A stretch of 64,000 nt of DNA, taken from contig JALIRH010000014.1 in NCBI GenBank assembly GCA_023055505.1, positions 14,968,501-15,032,500 on the forward strand, written 5' to 3'. Positions 43,201 through 55,031 of the stretch are shown here, piece by piece (position 1 is the stretch's first letter; each line of letters starts with the position of its first letter). The position numbers and the translations under genes are program-made. The DNA comes from Callipepla californica brunnescens (Eukaryota; Chordata; Aves; Galliformes; Odontophoridae). Below the pieces are notes generated by a model. It had not been told where the DNA came from. It searched no databases and saw only the letters and a list, made by a program, of their open reading frames with translations.

Positions 43201-46200
43201 GTTTTAGGTGAAAATTGGAGATTACAAGTGTATCTAGGCAGATGCAAAGCTACCTACTTATCCCATGAAGTACTTATTAAGAGAAGATACAGGGAGTTTA
43301 TGATGGAATAAGAAAACACAGTACAGAAAACACTGAAATTCAGAGTTCAAAATATGGAGAAAAATACAAACTATCAAATATCATTTCATTGGATGCTACA
43401 GATACTGACTAAAGTATACAGCACACTTTAAGAGGTAATAGCAACTCCGAACAGTAAAACGGCACTACTGTTTTCACAGAAACATTTTATGTCCAGATCC
43501 ATACAGTCTGCAGGTATAAAGAATGATATCAAACAGCTTCAGAGACAGTGACTGCCCAACTCACCATGACAGAGGTGAATACAGGTCACCTCACAGAGAT
43601 AAACATTTTAACAGGGCTTCATTTACCCCTTAAAAAAAAAAAAAAAAGACCAAAACATTTGATCTCTACATTGGTTGGTTGCAATAATCCATTCAGTACC
43701 TTAGGGATAGAGAAATTTCATGTTTTTACTTCATTGATGAAAAGTATATTTACAGTATTTTCCTCTAGCAGCTTTCTGTTGTTTGCCTTGCTCTCATTCT
43801 CCTGAAAATCAACTCTTTTTAAACTTTTGAATTCGGAGAACCATATCACTTAGGTAACAAATCAGTTTTTACATCGGAGACCTCATCACTCTGAGCTTTA
43901 CCTCATAAATCTCAGAGATTGTGCCTGCAGGTCTACCACTGCTTTCTAAAAAGATTACATGGACCAAATGAAATCACTTTCCTTTGCCCTCTGGCTTTCA
44001 GTGTGAAACAAGTGTCATGGTGAAACGCTGACAAAATCCTCTCATGTTTTCCACCTTTGAAAAACCACAGCACTCCGAAGTTGGAAGTACACAAGCAAAA
44101 TATAAGAAGTCCTTATTATAATAAGCTACAGCATGATACTTTCCAACACTTCAGCAGACAACAGAACTGTACTCTTCTGCATGGAAATAAGGACAGGAAA
44201 AAGGAAATCTCATGGGCACTTCATTCTGTTTGCTTTAGATATGAAGACGTAAATAACAATTTATGCAGAACAATAAAAGTTTGAAAATCCTCATAATGCA
44301 CAAGAAACTAGCATCCAGGAGATGTTAGAAGCACTCACTCCTACACTCAGTGAACTTCACCAGCTGTTACAAAGAGTTTTCCTTCTTCACTCTTAGCAGC
44401 ACTGTATTAGAGCACCATCCAAGGGAACAGAGTAACTGCTTCTCAAATGAACTTGCAGCAGTGCATGATCATTCATTCAGTAGATGTTGTGTTTTAAACT
44501 AAGGTTTTGCCATCTGTTCCTCTGTTAATTACGAACGCTACAGATATCCACAACTACACTGCAAGGAAAACACGCGTTTAAGTACATGTATTCCTTCCAC
44601 AATGCATCCTTGTTGTTTACCACATTAAAACTAATACCACTTACCACTAGTCCCACAGTAGGACAACCACAAAGACAGATGTTTACAGCTTCCATTTGAC
44701 AATAAGCCAACTACGGTTCTTTGGACTCCAAAATGAAGAGAACTTTCACAATCGTGCCCAGAAACACATACTTCTCAAGTCTGGTTACCAGAAACTCACA
44801 GGACACCTGCTACCCAGATCTGTGCTACCAGGGCACTCAGCAGCAGCTAACTAGCTTGAAGTTGGAGCCTCTCAAAATCCCTTCCTATTCTTCTCTCCCT
44901 CCAACCCTAGCACTGTTATCAACCTAAGTTTCTGGAATCCTCTCTAATGAAGAACGTGCTTCACCATTATCTACCTCCTTTCCATTTTATCTATGTAACT
45001 CCATTACCTAGATGCACACACAGACATATCATATTCTTTATTTCTTTTTTTACCAGGTATTTTCTGGAAGGATGGATCTCAGATCTCAAAAAACAAAAAA
45101 GATTGTTCCAGCTATGATTTCTCACATAATACAACATGTCTCCATGTCGGTCCTGACTCCTCAGGCTAAGACTTCTGAATGAACCAGCATTCATTTTCAA
45201 ACATTATTTGCTTTGATAACTCTTTTTTCCCATTTGGTCGCACCTCTAGTTTCTCTTTTTAAAGAACGACTGAGGAAAACATTTATTCTGTCACCAGAAC
45301 TTCAGTAATTCCTAATTTTAGAAATATTCAACTCTTAAAAATCATCCACATCTTAAGAATTCAGTTTAGTACCTTGTTCTACATATACACATCTCCTCAA
45401 TGAATTTGAATTTCATAAACTTGTTTAATTCCAGATGGAACAATTCAACATCACCATCCCAAAAATATAAGTAATGACTTTGAAACCTACCTTCATCATT
45501 GCAAAGCTATTTTTTCCTTCGCAGCTCCTTCCACTGCTAATGCATATAGGTATAAAGATATAGTGAATGCTCACTCACTGTATCTAGCAGCACTGCCTCT
45601 AGGGGAAAAAAAAGCTACCTTTCATCTCAAGTTCTAAGAAATTCATAAACTTCACTCTGCCCATCATTTAAACATTTAATAAAATGACACATGCATAAGA
45701 CACGAAGTACCTCTTCTTAAGAAGAACCAAAGTCTTTACAGATAGAGGAAACAAGACACATACACTTGTCACATGAAGATCATCATTTCAATACATCACA
45801 CCTTGTATTCCACTGAATACAAACCATTAAACATCTAGTTAGAGCTGACTTTGCTTTGTTACATAAACATTTTTATAAGTAATTGGACTAATAAGTCTGT
45901 GGCTACTGATGTGAATTATTATACATATCTTCATACACAATATATCTTTGGTGAAGCAGTTTTCCTCATCCGGCAAAACTGCTGTTGCATGCATAACTGA
46001 CAGCAGTGCACTATTTCTCCAGTTCATATTTATTCTAATTAAATGTAACATAATCCCTTTCTGGATATCGTTAGCCTCAGTGAACCATAATCTGGAGATT
46101 TGTACTCATTTTTAAGGAATATACTGGGCAATTCTATAATGCTAATTACCCCATGCTGGTAATATCTTTACAGAAGGAAACTCTTGTTCTTTCATGAGAA

Positions 46201-49189
46201 ATAGTTCATTTTTTTAGCAAGATAAAGCAAGTTTTAAAAAGATGAGTAGATTTAAACTTAGTAGGTTTTGCCAGATGCAGTCTGATATCACAATAATGCA
46301 AGATTCAGGAAATCTGCTTCGCATTTTTATCTGAAAACACTTAGTTCCCCTTCAATATGATATTAAACTAAACTGTACGTACCTAGCATTTAAAGCCAAA
46401 ACAGTCTAGCACCAAAAGGGTCAGTTAGCCTAGCCTCACTTAGAAAACATGGAGCAAGTTTCTCCCTGATATACCCCAAGTGAGGCTTAAGTTATCAAAT
46501 AAGAAATTAATTTAACCCACTAAACACTGCTGTCAGATACTGGCATGTACGCCCAAAGGAAACTGTTAAGCTCCATCTCTTTGCATTCAAGCACAGTATT
46601 CAGATCAGTACAAGAGCACTGCCCTGGGACTCGCACGACACAAATTTTGTTGTTAGATCTGGCATTAGGTTGATGGATAACTGCGAAGCAAGCTTTATCC
46701 TCTGCTTCCACATCTGTCTAATCTAGATACGCGTCTCAGTATGCCTCACCACGTCAAAAAAATTGCTTTGGGAATTTGTGTGGGAAAGAATGCTACAAAA
46801 CAGCGGATACAACAGAATGTCAGGAATTGGCTTCTCCACAGTAGCTGAGGAATAATAACAGGGTTCTTCCAGAAACTGGAGCCCAAAGTACAGCAGTCTT
46901 GGATGAAGTAACATTTCAGAACAATTTCTTTAGTGTACTGGCAAACATTTGTAGGTACAGTTATATTTGCAGCTAAAATGATTATTAATATGCATCCCCT
47001 GCAATAAGATGGAGGGGGAACATACTGGAATAAGATGTAAATGCAATTCTCTTTGGTACCAGTGTAGGGTAGGTCACTGGAAATATTTTTATTCCATGTT
47101 TTTGAGATGACAGTACAAGGAGGAAAAGTGAAAGTAGTCATCGCAGTTATGGGGAGTGAAAGTAAATACAGAAGTGGAATCATTGTCACTGTAGTTCCTA
47201 AGCATCTAAAATTGATTTCTATTAATATTTACCAATTACTATTAAATCCAACCAAGGATCTCAGTATCCCTAGCACACACAGGAACACTGCTCTGAAAAC
47301 AATTTTTTCCACTCTTTCCTTTGAGAGAGTAGCTCAGCCTCCTCCTGCTAAAGATTCATTTAACAGTGCAATCATCACTTTCAGCACCCACAGGGGAGAA
47401 GTTACAACCTCTCCTTGCTCCTGCCTGCCCACCCACTCCCAGTTCCAAAGACTGCAACTGCCTCTATTGCTTTGATCTTCTGTTCATGTTAAAGTTGCCC
47501 AACCATTACAATAAGAAGAGAAAGGCATACAGCAAAAGTACTAAGAGACGGTGCTGAAATAGACATCAGAATAGCCAAAGAAACTCAAGCAAAGAAAGGC
47601 GAGGACGGTTCTGCAAGCTAGAAAGTACATATAAACTATTAATAGGATATTCTGTGGAACTTCAAATTAAACCGTGTACATATACAGACAGATCTCCTGA
47701 TCAGTTTCAAAATAATCTGTATTGACAGACAAGAATCATCATCTCTGTCAATCCCAGCGTTTGCCAGATAAATGGAAACTCCTTCTGAAAACCAGTCTGA
47801 AATAGTTACTTTAACTGCAATTTTTAATCAAGTATTTTTCTATCTGCCTAGGAGAAAGCAATCAGTGAAGTGGATTTATGACGTTAAGTTCATTAAGAGG
47901 ACAGCCAAGATCACAATTAATTGAAGCCCCCTTGTATCTATTTAATGAGAATGATTTTCTGCTACCCTGGATTACAAACCAAGCTGAAGAAGTGACAGAT
48001 AAAGACCAATCTGGTTCCTGCCAAAGCCTCTCTTCAGTAGCTTAGTAATTACTTATCCATAAACTTTATTTTGAATCATATGAAACTCACTAAGTATTAG
48101 ACATTCAGTCCAAAGGTGTAATTCAATTTCAGCTGCCAACCTGCAAGAGCTAATCCACAAATGATAACCACAGGTGTTAATCCACTTGATGATTATTTAG
48201 AACTATTTGATACCTTAGCTGCAAAAAGGTCCCACATAAAACTGAAACAACGTGCTGCAAATACAGAAGCTCATGCTGGAGACAGCAGCATCACCTCACC
48301 TGTGTCAATTGCAGTTTCTTGCTTCAAAATCTGTCAGATATGTACTTTGTAGACTGCAAATGTTTGATTTTCAGATAGAAACAGCTCCCTAGAATAATGA
48401 AGCTATCTATGCTGGTCAAAAAAACAACAACAAAATTTTTCAGCCTTTTCCAATGCCATAGTGCCTTCCAAATGTCAAAAATAACTGGTCTTCCACATAT
48501 TGTCCTTGGTCTACGAAAGCAGAAAGACAAGAAATATGGCAGTCAAACTCAGCCCTGCTGAAGTTGTTGAGAGCTCAGTCATCAATATCAGCACAACTTC
48601 AGTGCAGACCTTCTGGATTAACTTCATTTCCAGCTACACAGAGAAATAAACAATCAAACAGCCTTTGAATAAACAGATACTACAAAAAACAAAATTAGTT
48701 TTCATCCCAGATGTAATATTCAACAGAAAGCAGTAGAAATCCTGAGTGATTACTCTAAAAATTTGGTAAAATATAGTAGTGATAACTTCAAATACACAGG
48801 ATTTTGGAGCAGGGACCTGATTTGCTGGAATGGAATATTTCTGTGAGGAAAATATTTGAGTTATAACTAGAAACATAGAAACTAGCATCATAGTTTTCCA
48901 CTGAACTGTGGAGCTTTAGATTCTTAGGTCATTCCTAGGCAAGTTGGATACATGTCAACTCATCACAAAAAGTAGGCTTTCCATACCTCCCAAGTTAATT
49001 ACTCTGACATAAATGCCATTATTATTCCCCTTTCCACCGCAGAAGGAAAGTGTCAAGTTTGAGACAGGCATCGGTAAGCATATGTTCTGCTCACCAAGGA
49101 GCAAAATTGCTTCTGACAGGTTCTTAGCAATACCAGTCAAAGCATCTGCAGAAAGGCCAACAGTCACATACAGAAAGAAAAGTTGAACT

Positions 49190-49432
49190 CACCCAAGTGG
49201 CAAAAGGGCTCTCTAGCTACACAGCACTCCTTCTCAGGAAGCAGCACTAACATAAGAGATGCTCTCCCTTCAGTGGCTGCCCCTCATATGAGCCCATCCT
49301 GGGTCCGCCCCTTCTGATGGCATGCAGAGCACAGGTGCAAACAATTTGCCTGTGCTCCCTGGGCCTGCCCCACCCCTTCACCAGGTGTTCAATCACCAGT
49401 TCAAGCCCTGACCTAACGGTTCCCCTACAGCA
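49190..49432 (-). mobile_element. LTR-like dispersed repeat, copy 2 (probable solo LTR)
   Basis: This is the second member of the family seen at 14200-14469, in the same orientation. On the minus strand it begins TGCTGTAGGGGAACC at 49432. It shares TTGAAC--GTGATTGA-CACCTG, a CACCTGTG segment and CAGAAGGGGCGGA, then TCATATGAGGGG-CAGCCACT at the position of the TATA-like segment in copy 1. The two copies are strongly diverged and 35 kb apart, so they are not the two ends of one recent provirus. The left boundary is uncertain. The GC-rich 49290-49400 segment may be the LTR promoter region. Confidence 0.48.
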
Positions 49433-52400
49433 CATCTATTCTGTTTGTACGAAGCTGATGACGAATTACACCTGCACAAGTCTGGCCTCGTATTCTGCTA
49501 CTCTTTTAAACTTTGTGCACCTTTGGCAGACGCGTCTCAGCTGTACTTTGCAATCACATTTATATTCCAGCCTTGTCTCTCTGTTGAATAAGGATGGCCC
49601 TAAGAAAGTATGTTAGTGCCTGAGTGAACTTATAAATCACATTTCAACTCTGTTGTGCTTCAGCCCAGATCCACCAGAATCCAGGCACACGGCCCTCACC
49701 TTTGATTAAATCTCAAGGTGGTCACAGAATGATAATCTCCTAGGAAGTCTGAGGTGCCCGTGTCCTGTTACATAACCCAGCCACTTTACAGACAGGATGC
49801 ATTCGCTAATTAGGTATTCTTTAAGTGCACTGTAACCCTCCTTTATGACTGTCTTACTCATGGCATAACTTGCAAGGCCAAAAATCTTTCATCTCATGCA
49901 GTTTTACTGCATATTTCCTCTCTTCAGAGGAGTGTTACTTTTGTTACTTAGAATAACTCTGAAAAATCAATAAAAGTACACAGATTTTCCCTCTCGCCTA
50001 TTTCAAGCTAAGCTGCCAGGACCCAGAATAAATTCATTTTAGCTCTCAGTTCCATGACCTTCTGCTTTGCACTTTAAAATTTCATTTCATTTCTATTACT
50101 TGAGTTCTCAAGGTCTTCAAGTTCTACCTGCTTGGTATTCCAATCCTTCTCCATATTGGCCATGCTTTCCAATTCTTCTATCAAATATCACTACCACGCT
50201 CCAAATTATGGTCTAAACAAATGAAAGTGGTTAAGAGGAACAAGAAGAAAAGCAAGAGCAGAAGCATGAAGAAGCCAGAACAAAGTTCCCAAATCCACCA
50301 GTGCCAATGCTGGAACAACACAGCTCCCTCAGTTCTTGGCTCTGTATTTGCTTTACCATTTTTCACTGCACTTCTGCGCAGGTGTGAGGATGAACTCAAT
50401 CTGCTCAGAGAGGTGTTGTAAATGAATAAAGGCCAAAATCGCTTCTTCATCGACCTATGTCAGGGGCTGGTGGTCTATGTCAGCAGAAACCTAACATGTA
50501 ACCTCTCTTACCTGTAACTGCTAATAGTTATAAGCAACTATTTACCTACAATAAATTTGTGAAATAATCTCTCTCTATGTATCTCCCATCTTGTTTATTA
50601 GGCAAGCACAGCTTGAAAACTTCTCAGGACATATGATGCACAGGAGTATTAACATGACAGCATGAATTGAAACTTTGCAAGCAGTAAAATTCAGAGAAAT
50701 AGCTTAGTTAATGCTCAGACATGGTCTGGCAACCTTCCATACATAAACATGCTCTGAAACCAGATCATGATAGTATTCTTAGCTTTCAGCCTCATAGAAA
50801 TTCCTTCTATGGTTTGTATTACATCCTCTAAGTTCTTTTAACTTTTGTTCTTTTCCATTTTAGCAGTTTAATCCATAGCTAGCTGAACTTATTACCTCTT
50901 TTATGTAAGCATTATTAATATAACTGACATAAGCTCAAGCAGAATTAGTGCGTTCATATTATCTTGATGAAGACAGGTCTCACACTAAGAGGAGTTTTAT
51001 TTTGTGCCAAACCTCTATGAATACAATAAGATGCTGCAGTATGACCTATTACAATAACGGGTAAGGCCATCCACATACTAAATGCTTTCTAAGACTTTAA
51101 GGATTCACTTCATATTCAGGTGCTAAATTTGCACTCAGGCTCCTCTTACACCAACAGATCTCTCTTGACAGATCTGACTGAGATGATGGAGACCTTAGCA
51201 TTTGTTTTCATAACATTGAAAGCCCACGACAGACTGGTAAAATGGGGTAGAAGACAGGACTATCAAGTTCAGACCATTTTTAAAGCATATCAATATGTGA
51301 GACATTACACCATCGTTGATCCTTGATGGCTGGACCATCTACAAGGTTTCCAAGAACAAGTGCTTCACAAAACATCCATCACATGGTCCTAAGTATTCAT
51401 TAACAGGCTTTGCTTGTTTTAAAAACGAAGCAATTAAATACTGCACAAATTGTTGTCAGGCCACAAGTGCTAAGATTATATTGTGAAGATTGGTTTGTTT
51501 GTTTTAAGGTGATCCCTCGTGGCCTTTTGCAAATGTTACAGAGCACAATGATATTATGAAATTCAGTCAGACTGAAAAAATTTAGCCTGATTACATGGAT
51601 ACAACGCAGACTTAAAATGAGGTGTACTTTTTGCAGTCTTTTCACAGAAGGATAATGACTGCTGGGCTGTTATGTGTAGCTACCATGCTGTCTTTTCCCA
51701 AGAGAAATACAAGTCCTACTGAAAACAAAACAAAACAAAACAAACAAAAAAACCCACAATCAGATTGTCGATTCAAATCAGGCTATCTGAGACCACAGCT
51801 CAATGAGACCGACGAACCAACTGACTTTTGAAAGGAATAACTGAAAGAGATGAGGGAACTCCAGTTTAAGATCTTATATTCAGTTGTGTTCTATATGTTA
51901 AGAAACCTGGTGCCGTTGCAACATTAATGTAGATTTACATGCTTATCACATATACAACACATACATGCACACACTACATTCAACAAACAGTTTAAAGTGT
52001 CTACATATCTACAACAATCAAATCTGAGCTCCATTCGAGCACTGTTCCTCCTAGTGCATACCAACACAGTTACGTAGATATCTGCGCAACATAATTTATA
52101 TAACGTGACCTAAAAGTAGGAAAGCTACAGTATGTAACTATGATTAATACTGCAACATTGCTTCTGCTGATTTGTAAGGTATGGCTGAGGCCCTTTGCTC
52201 TGTAGCAGCTGTTTTGTCCAACCCAAGAAGGTTGGAACCCAAGAAAGATCACTTCTAAACTCCAGATTATTGCACAAATCCCACATTGAGAATTTCATCT
52301 CATGATATACAGTTACAGTTTGAGAATGAAGATAGGAAAATAGTTGCCCCTCAATTCAACAATTAGAAACAAAATGCTAATCTACTCCAGTTAATACTGC

Positions 52401-52939
52401 CAGGTGTCTTCTCACTAAGCAGTTTTTATGCAATCTATCCCAAGAGACCTCAACCGCGAAGCAAGAACTAGATTTCTTCATTGCTGCGAAGTCATTACTA
52501 CATCTTCCGTGCTGGCATAAACTGTACAAATGCATGTCTTCATCTCTGTGCACAGAAGCTCTCTCAGAAGATTACGATACACTAAAATTACTTTTGAAAA
52601 TATGTTATTAAATGTTTAATTATGTATGCAAGCTTATATATTTTCCTCTTTGAAAAAGCTTAGAGGATGATTAGCAGTCTCTATTAATTTGCCACATAAA
52701 ATGTTTCATGGATAATCATACACAGTTATAACATGGTAGTCTTGAAGTAATTAAACAGAACCATTAAAACAGCTGAATAGAAAGTTATCTAAAATTTGCA
52801 TGATTTCATATTACTTGCTGCTTGGCAGAGGACTGGTTTAAGAGTTCCTTCTATGGGAAAGAACTTCGAGGCTTCGCATTAAGGAATTCTTTTCAGTTGT
52901 GAACCATTAAAACATGAAAGAGGGAATATTAATTAATAC
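49433..52939. other. Intronic unique DNA
   Basis: Nothing recognised apart from the AAAAC repeat at 51722-51752. The open frames at 49317-49616 and 50181-50450 show no known domain. Confidence 0.5.
51722..51752. repeat. (AAAAC)n microsatellite
   Basis: Three to four AAAAC units followed by AAAC and an A run. Confidence 0.85.
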
Positions 52940-53025
52940 AGGACCGCAGAATGGCTCAAGTTAGAAGAGACCTTAACCATCACCCAGCTCCAAAGCCCCT
53001 GCTGTGGGCAGGGTTGGCAACTTCC
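52940..53025 (-). mobile_element. CR1 LINE 3' UTR fragment
   Basis: On the minus strand this is a short CR1 3'-end piece: a complement of CAGAATGGCTCAAGTTAGAAG followed by GACCTTAA--ATCA, CCCTGCTGTGGGCAGGGTTG landmarks. Only about 85 bp is recognisable, with no ORF2 sequence. Orientation matches SPOCK1 and the copy at 6094-6628. It lies about 1.5 kb inside the intron from the first coding exon. Confidence 0.8.
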
Positions 53026-54289
53026 TCTTCCTAGGAAGAGCAATCATGTCTCTGACAATCACAGCTGGGGGAATAGGGAAAGGAGATCAGAAGAGAAGGT
53101 GCAAGGACTCCAGGTTTCCTTAGATTTATTTATTTGAGGCATGAAAGGAAACAAATCAATGAGTTCAATGAGTAAAATTTAACACAAAGTCTCAATCTGG
53201 GAGGAAACTGTAGAAAGATGGGGAGTCTCCTGCTAATAAAATATTTTTAGATGAATTTGTAGGTTGTTCATTCAATTTATGGTTTTCAGATGGTGTGACA
53301 CTGTCATGCCGAGTAGGATATAGGAATTAACCTCCCTTCCTCCTCTCCTGGCTTCTCCCGGAATCTATCATACGAGAACTCCAATAGTCCCAAGAGGTGA
53401 ATGTCATCACAGTGACTGCATGCAAATATACATTCTGATGTAGCTGTCGGTGCTATAGGTAAATCCGTATTGTGATACATTGGAATTCAGAGTACAGTGT
53501 GCTTTTTCAGACACAGAACTACAGAAAAACAGAGAGAGAATAAGCTAAGCAAAGCCAGGTGACATTTAACTTTAACACTTTAACAGTGCATAACCTGAAA
53601 CTTCAACTTTTCCATACATTATAAAGCTCCTGTGCTTCTTAAATGAGAATAAATAATAAGCAGCCCTCACACACAGCGGACTCCCAGGACAGCAACACAA
53701 CTGCCAGCCACTTGCACACTCCTCCCTGTCCTACAGGGACACAGTACACAAATCCCTCGCAGTCAAGAACATTTAACCCCAGCGTGCTCCTGAGCATCAA
53801 CAGCAGCGATTCCCTTCTCCAGCCACAGGAACACGGAGCATGCTCCAGGGAAGCTTTTTCAACAGACAGACAACGAAAGCAAAAGGAGCTCCAGGAATGT
53901 TATATGCTGTGCATTTTCCTCTCTCATTTACCTGCTGTATTCAGTCGTGCTCAAACTAGCGAAATTCAAAGCTGAGCGTTAAGAAAGGGATGTGTTTTGT
54001 GCTGACGTGCCTAGCAGTGTCTACCGAAGTTACATTTATTTTCTAGGCTGAAAAGCACTGAGCCAAAGCATCGCTTCCTCCAATGCCAAAATCTCCGCGA
54101 TCTGAATGGGCAATAAAATATTTTCTGACAAATCTACAGGCTAAAAAGAAAACCAAACCCAAAGCAAACAAGAGCAGCCTTCAGCGTTAACCACCTTGTG
54201 GCTCGAGCTGGTAAACGTCCCCTTCTCACAGACACATTGTTTCATCGTTCACAGTTAAAGAGCTCCTTAAGCAGCTCTGAAACTTCTCT
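53026..54289. other. Intron segment next to the SPOCK1 promoter
   Basis: Unique DNA of intermediate GC content grading into the CpG island. No exon or repeat is recognised. The plus-strand open frame at 53643-53975 has no recognisable family and no clear splice or codon support. Confidence 0.45.
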
Positions 54290-54537
54290 CAAAGTTCTCT
54301 CAAAAGGAGGAGAGCCGAGGAGCGTTCTGCTTCCATGAGGCCGACGTCGAGCCCCGAGCAGCCCGAGCCGTGGGGTAACCAGGAGCCAGGACTGCCTGCC
54401 CAGCGTCCGAGCGGCTCTGAGCATCCTGAGCACAAGAGGCAGCCCGAGCTGCATCCCTCTTCCACTCACATCTTCTAAAAGCCAGCAGCCACCACACACT
54501 GAAGCAAAACGCGAGGTACGCGCTAAACAAGAGCCGT

Positions 54538-54546
54538 ACTTACATC
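54538..54546 (-). other. SPOCK1: 5' splice site of the SPOCK1 first coding exon
   Basis: The minus strand reads GAT then GTAAGT, a near-consensus donor. The conserved testican sequence stops exactly here; reading through adds only VSTALV and a stop. The junction is in phase 0, which fits the family sequence continuing with an acidic DDYF-type segment in the next exon. Confidence 0.9.
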
Positions 54547-54711
54547 CCGGAATTTGTTCCAGTACTTGTCCTTATCGTACTGCGAAACGGTGCTCAGCCA
54601 TTTGTCATTGTCCAGGAAATTGCCGTGATTGCTGCTGCCCGTGACGATCTCAGGATGCCGGCTCTCCACTTGCAGGCAGCACCAGGCGGCGATGAGCAGC
54701 AGCCCCGACAT
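54544..54711 (-). CDS. SPOCK1: SPOCK1 (testican-1), first coding exon, residues 1-56
   Basis: This exon encodes the N-terminus of testican-1, a secreted extracellular-matrix proteoglycan of the SPARC/osteonectin family. The 56 codons begin at the ATG at 54711-54709. Residues 1-17 form a short signal peptide with a hydrophobic core (GLLLIAAWCCL) and probable cleavage before RH at 18-19. The mature start carries the testican-1 blocks NHGNFLDND (28-36), WLSTVSQYD (38-46) and DKYWNKFRD (48-56). From family knowledge, the WC-LQVESRH stretch and the FLDND/WLSTVSQYD blocks match vertebrate SPOCK1 better than SPOCK2 or SPOCK3. The signal peptide is about four residues shorter than I recall for the human protein. 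The exon ends in phase 0 at GAT followed by GTAAGT (intron from 54543). The Kazal-like, EF-hand calcium-binding, thyroglobulin and acidic C-terminal parts lie in exons outside the window. An in-frame upstream ATG at 54978 would bury the signal peptide and is not chosen, because a splice acceptor lies directly before 54711. Confidence 0.93.
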
Positions 54712-54731
54712 CTGCAGGAAAAGCAGAGGAG
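54712..54731 (-). other. SPOCK1: Probable 3' splice site directly before the SPOCK1 start codon
   Basis: On the minus strand a pyrimidine-rich stretch runs into TTTTCCTGCAG, and the AG (54713-54712) abuts the ATG. This looks like a normal acceptor, so the coding exon probably starts exactly at the ATG and the 5' UTR comes from a separate upstream exon. Without splicing, the ATG has a C at -3 and T at +4, a weak initiation context. No transcript was available to confirm this. Confidence 0.65.
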
Positions 54732-55031
54732 CGGTGCGCTGCGGGGACTGCTTCCTCCAGCGGGGAAGTTTGAGGGGACCCGGCTCCGGGCTTCTCTCTC
54801 CCCTCGCGTTTCTCGCCAACTTCTGTCTGCGGAGCCGGCAGCTCCGCCGAGACCCACCCAACCGCCCAGCCCCGAGGGGAGGGGAGCGGCAGCGAGAAAT
54901 CAGGCGGCAGAACGGGTTACCCGGGGCCCGGCACGGGCTCCCAGCGAGGGTAAAGAACGCGCTACAGAACCCCAACAAAGCCTCCCGCGGGAGCAGCTCC
55001 GCGAACTTTGAGGCGGAGACGGAGCTCCTAC

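Larger units (their letters stand above)
28026..49189. other. Intronic unique DNA
   Basis: No gene or full transposon recognised over about 21 kb. Simple-sequence features are listed separately (34433-34506, 34755-34777, 38049-38076, 40181-40202). A purine-rich stretch at about 36990-37390 produces the longest antisense open frame of the intron (37445-36951, 164 codons), which is Phe/Ser/Leu-rich low-complexity and not a recognised protein. The 30175-30579 and 46746-47189 frames are likewise unrecognised. Confidence 0.5.
1..54543 (-). other. SPOCK1: SPOCK1 intron following the first coding exon (partial)
   Basis: From the GTAAGT donor the rest of the window to the left is read as one intron, at least 54.5 kb and open at position 1. 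SPOCK1 is known in other vertebrates for very long introns. I looked for the next testican exon (DDYF/W-P-KPFDQ-type segment, then the cysteine-rich part) and recognised none, but a short exon could be missed by eye. The content is AT-rich unique DNA with the repeats listed separately. Confidence 0.7.

Noticed and set aside
46746..47189. 147-codon minus-strand open frame in SPOCK1 sense orientation
   Set aside because: Considered as a possible exon. It is not testican-like and has Cys/Phe/Ile-rich random composition.
14200..49432. The two LTR-like repeats as the ends of a single 35-kb provirus
   Set aside because: They are much too diverged and too far apart, and no gag/pol/env-like sequence was recognised between them.
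49317..49616. 99-codon plus-strand frame over the GC-rich LTR-like block
   Set aside because: It lies antisense to the LTR-like repeat and has no retroviral or other protein similarity that I can see.
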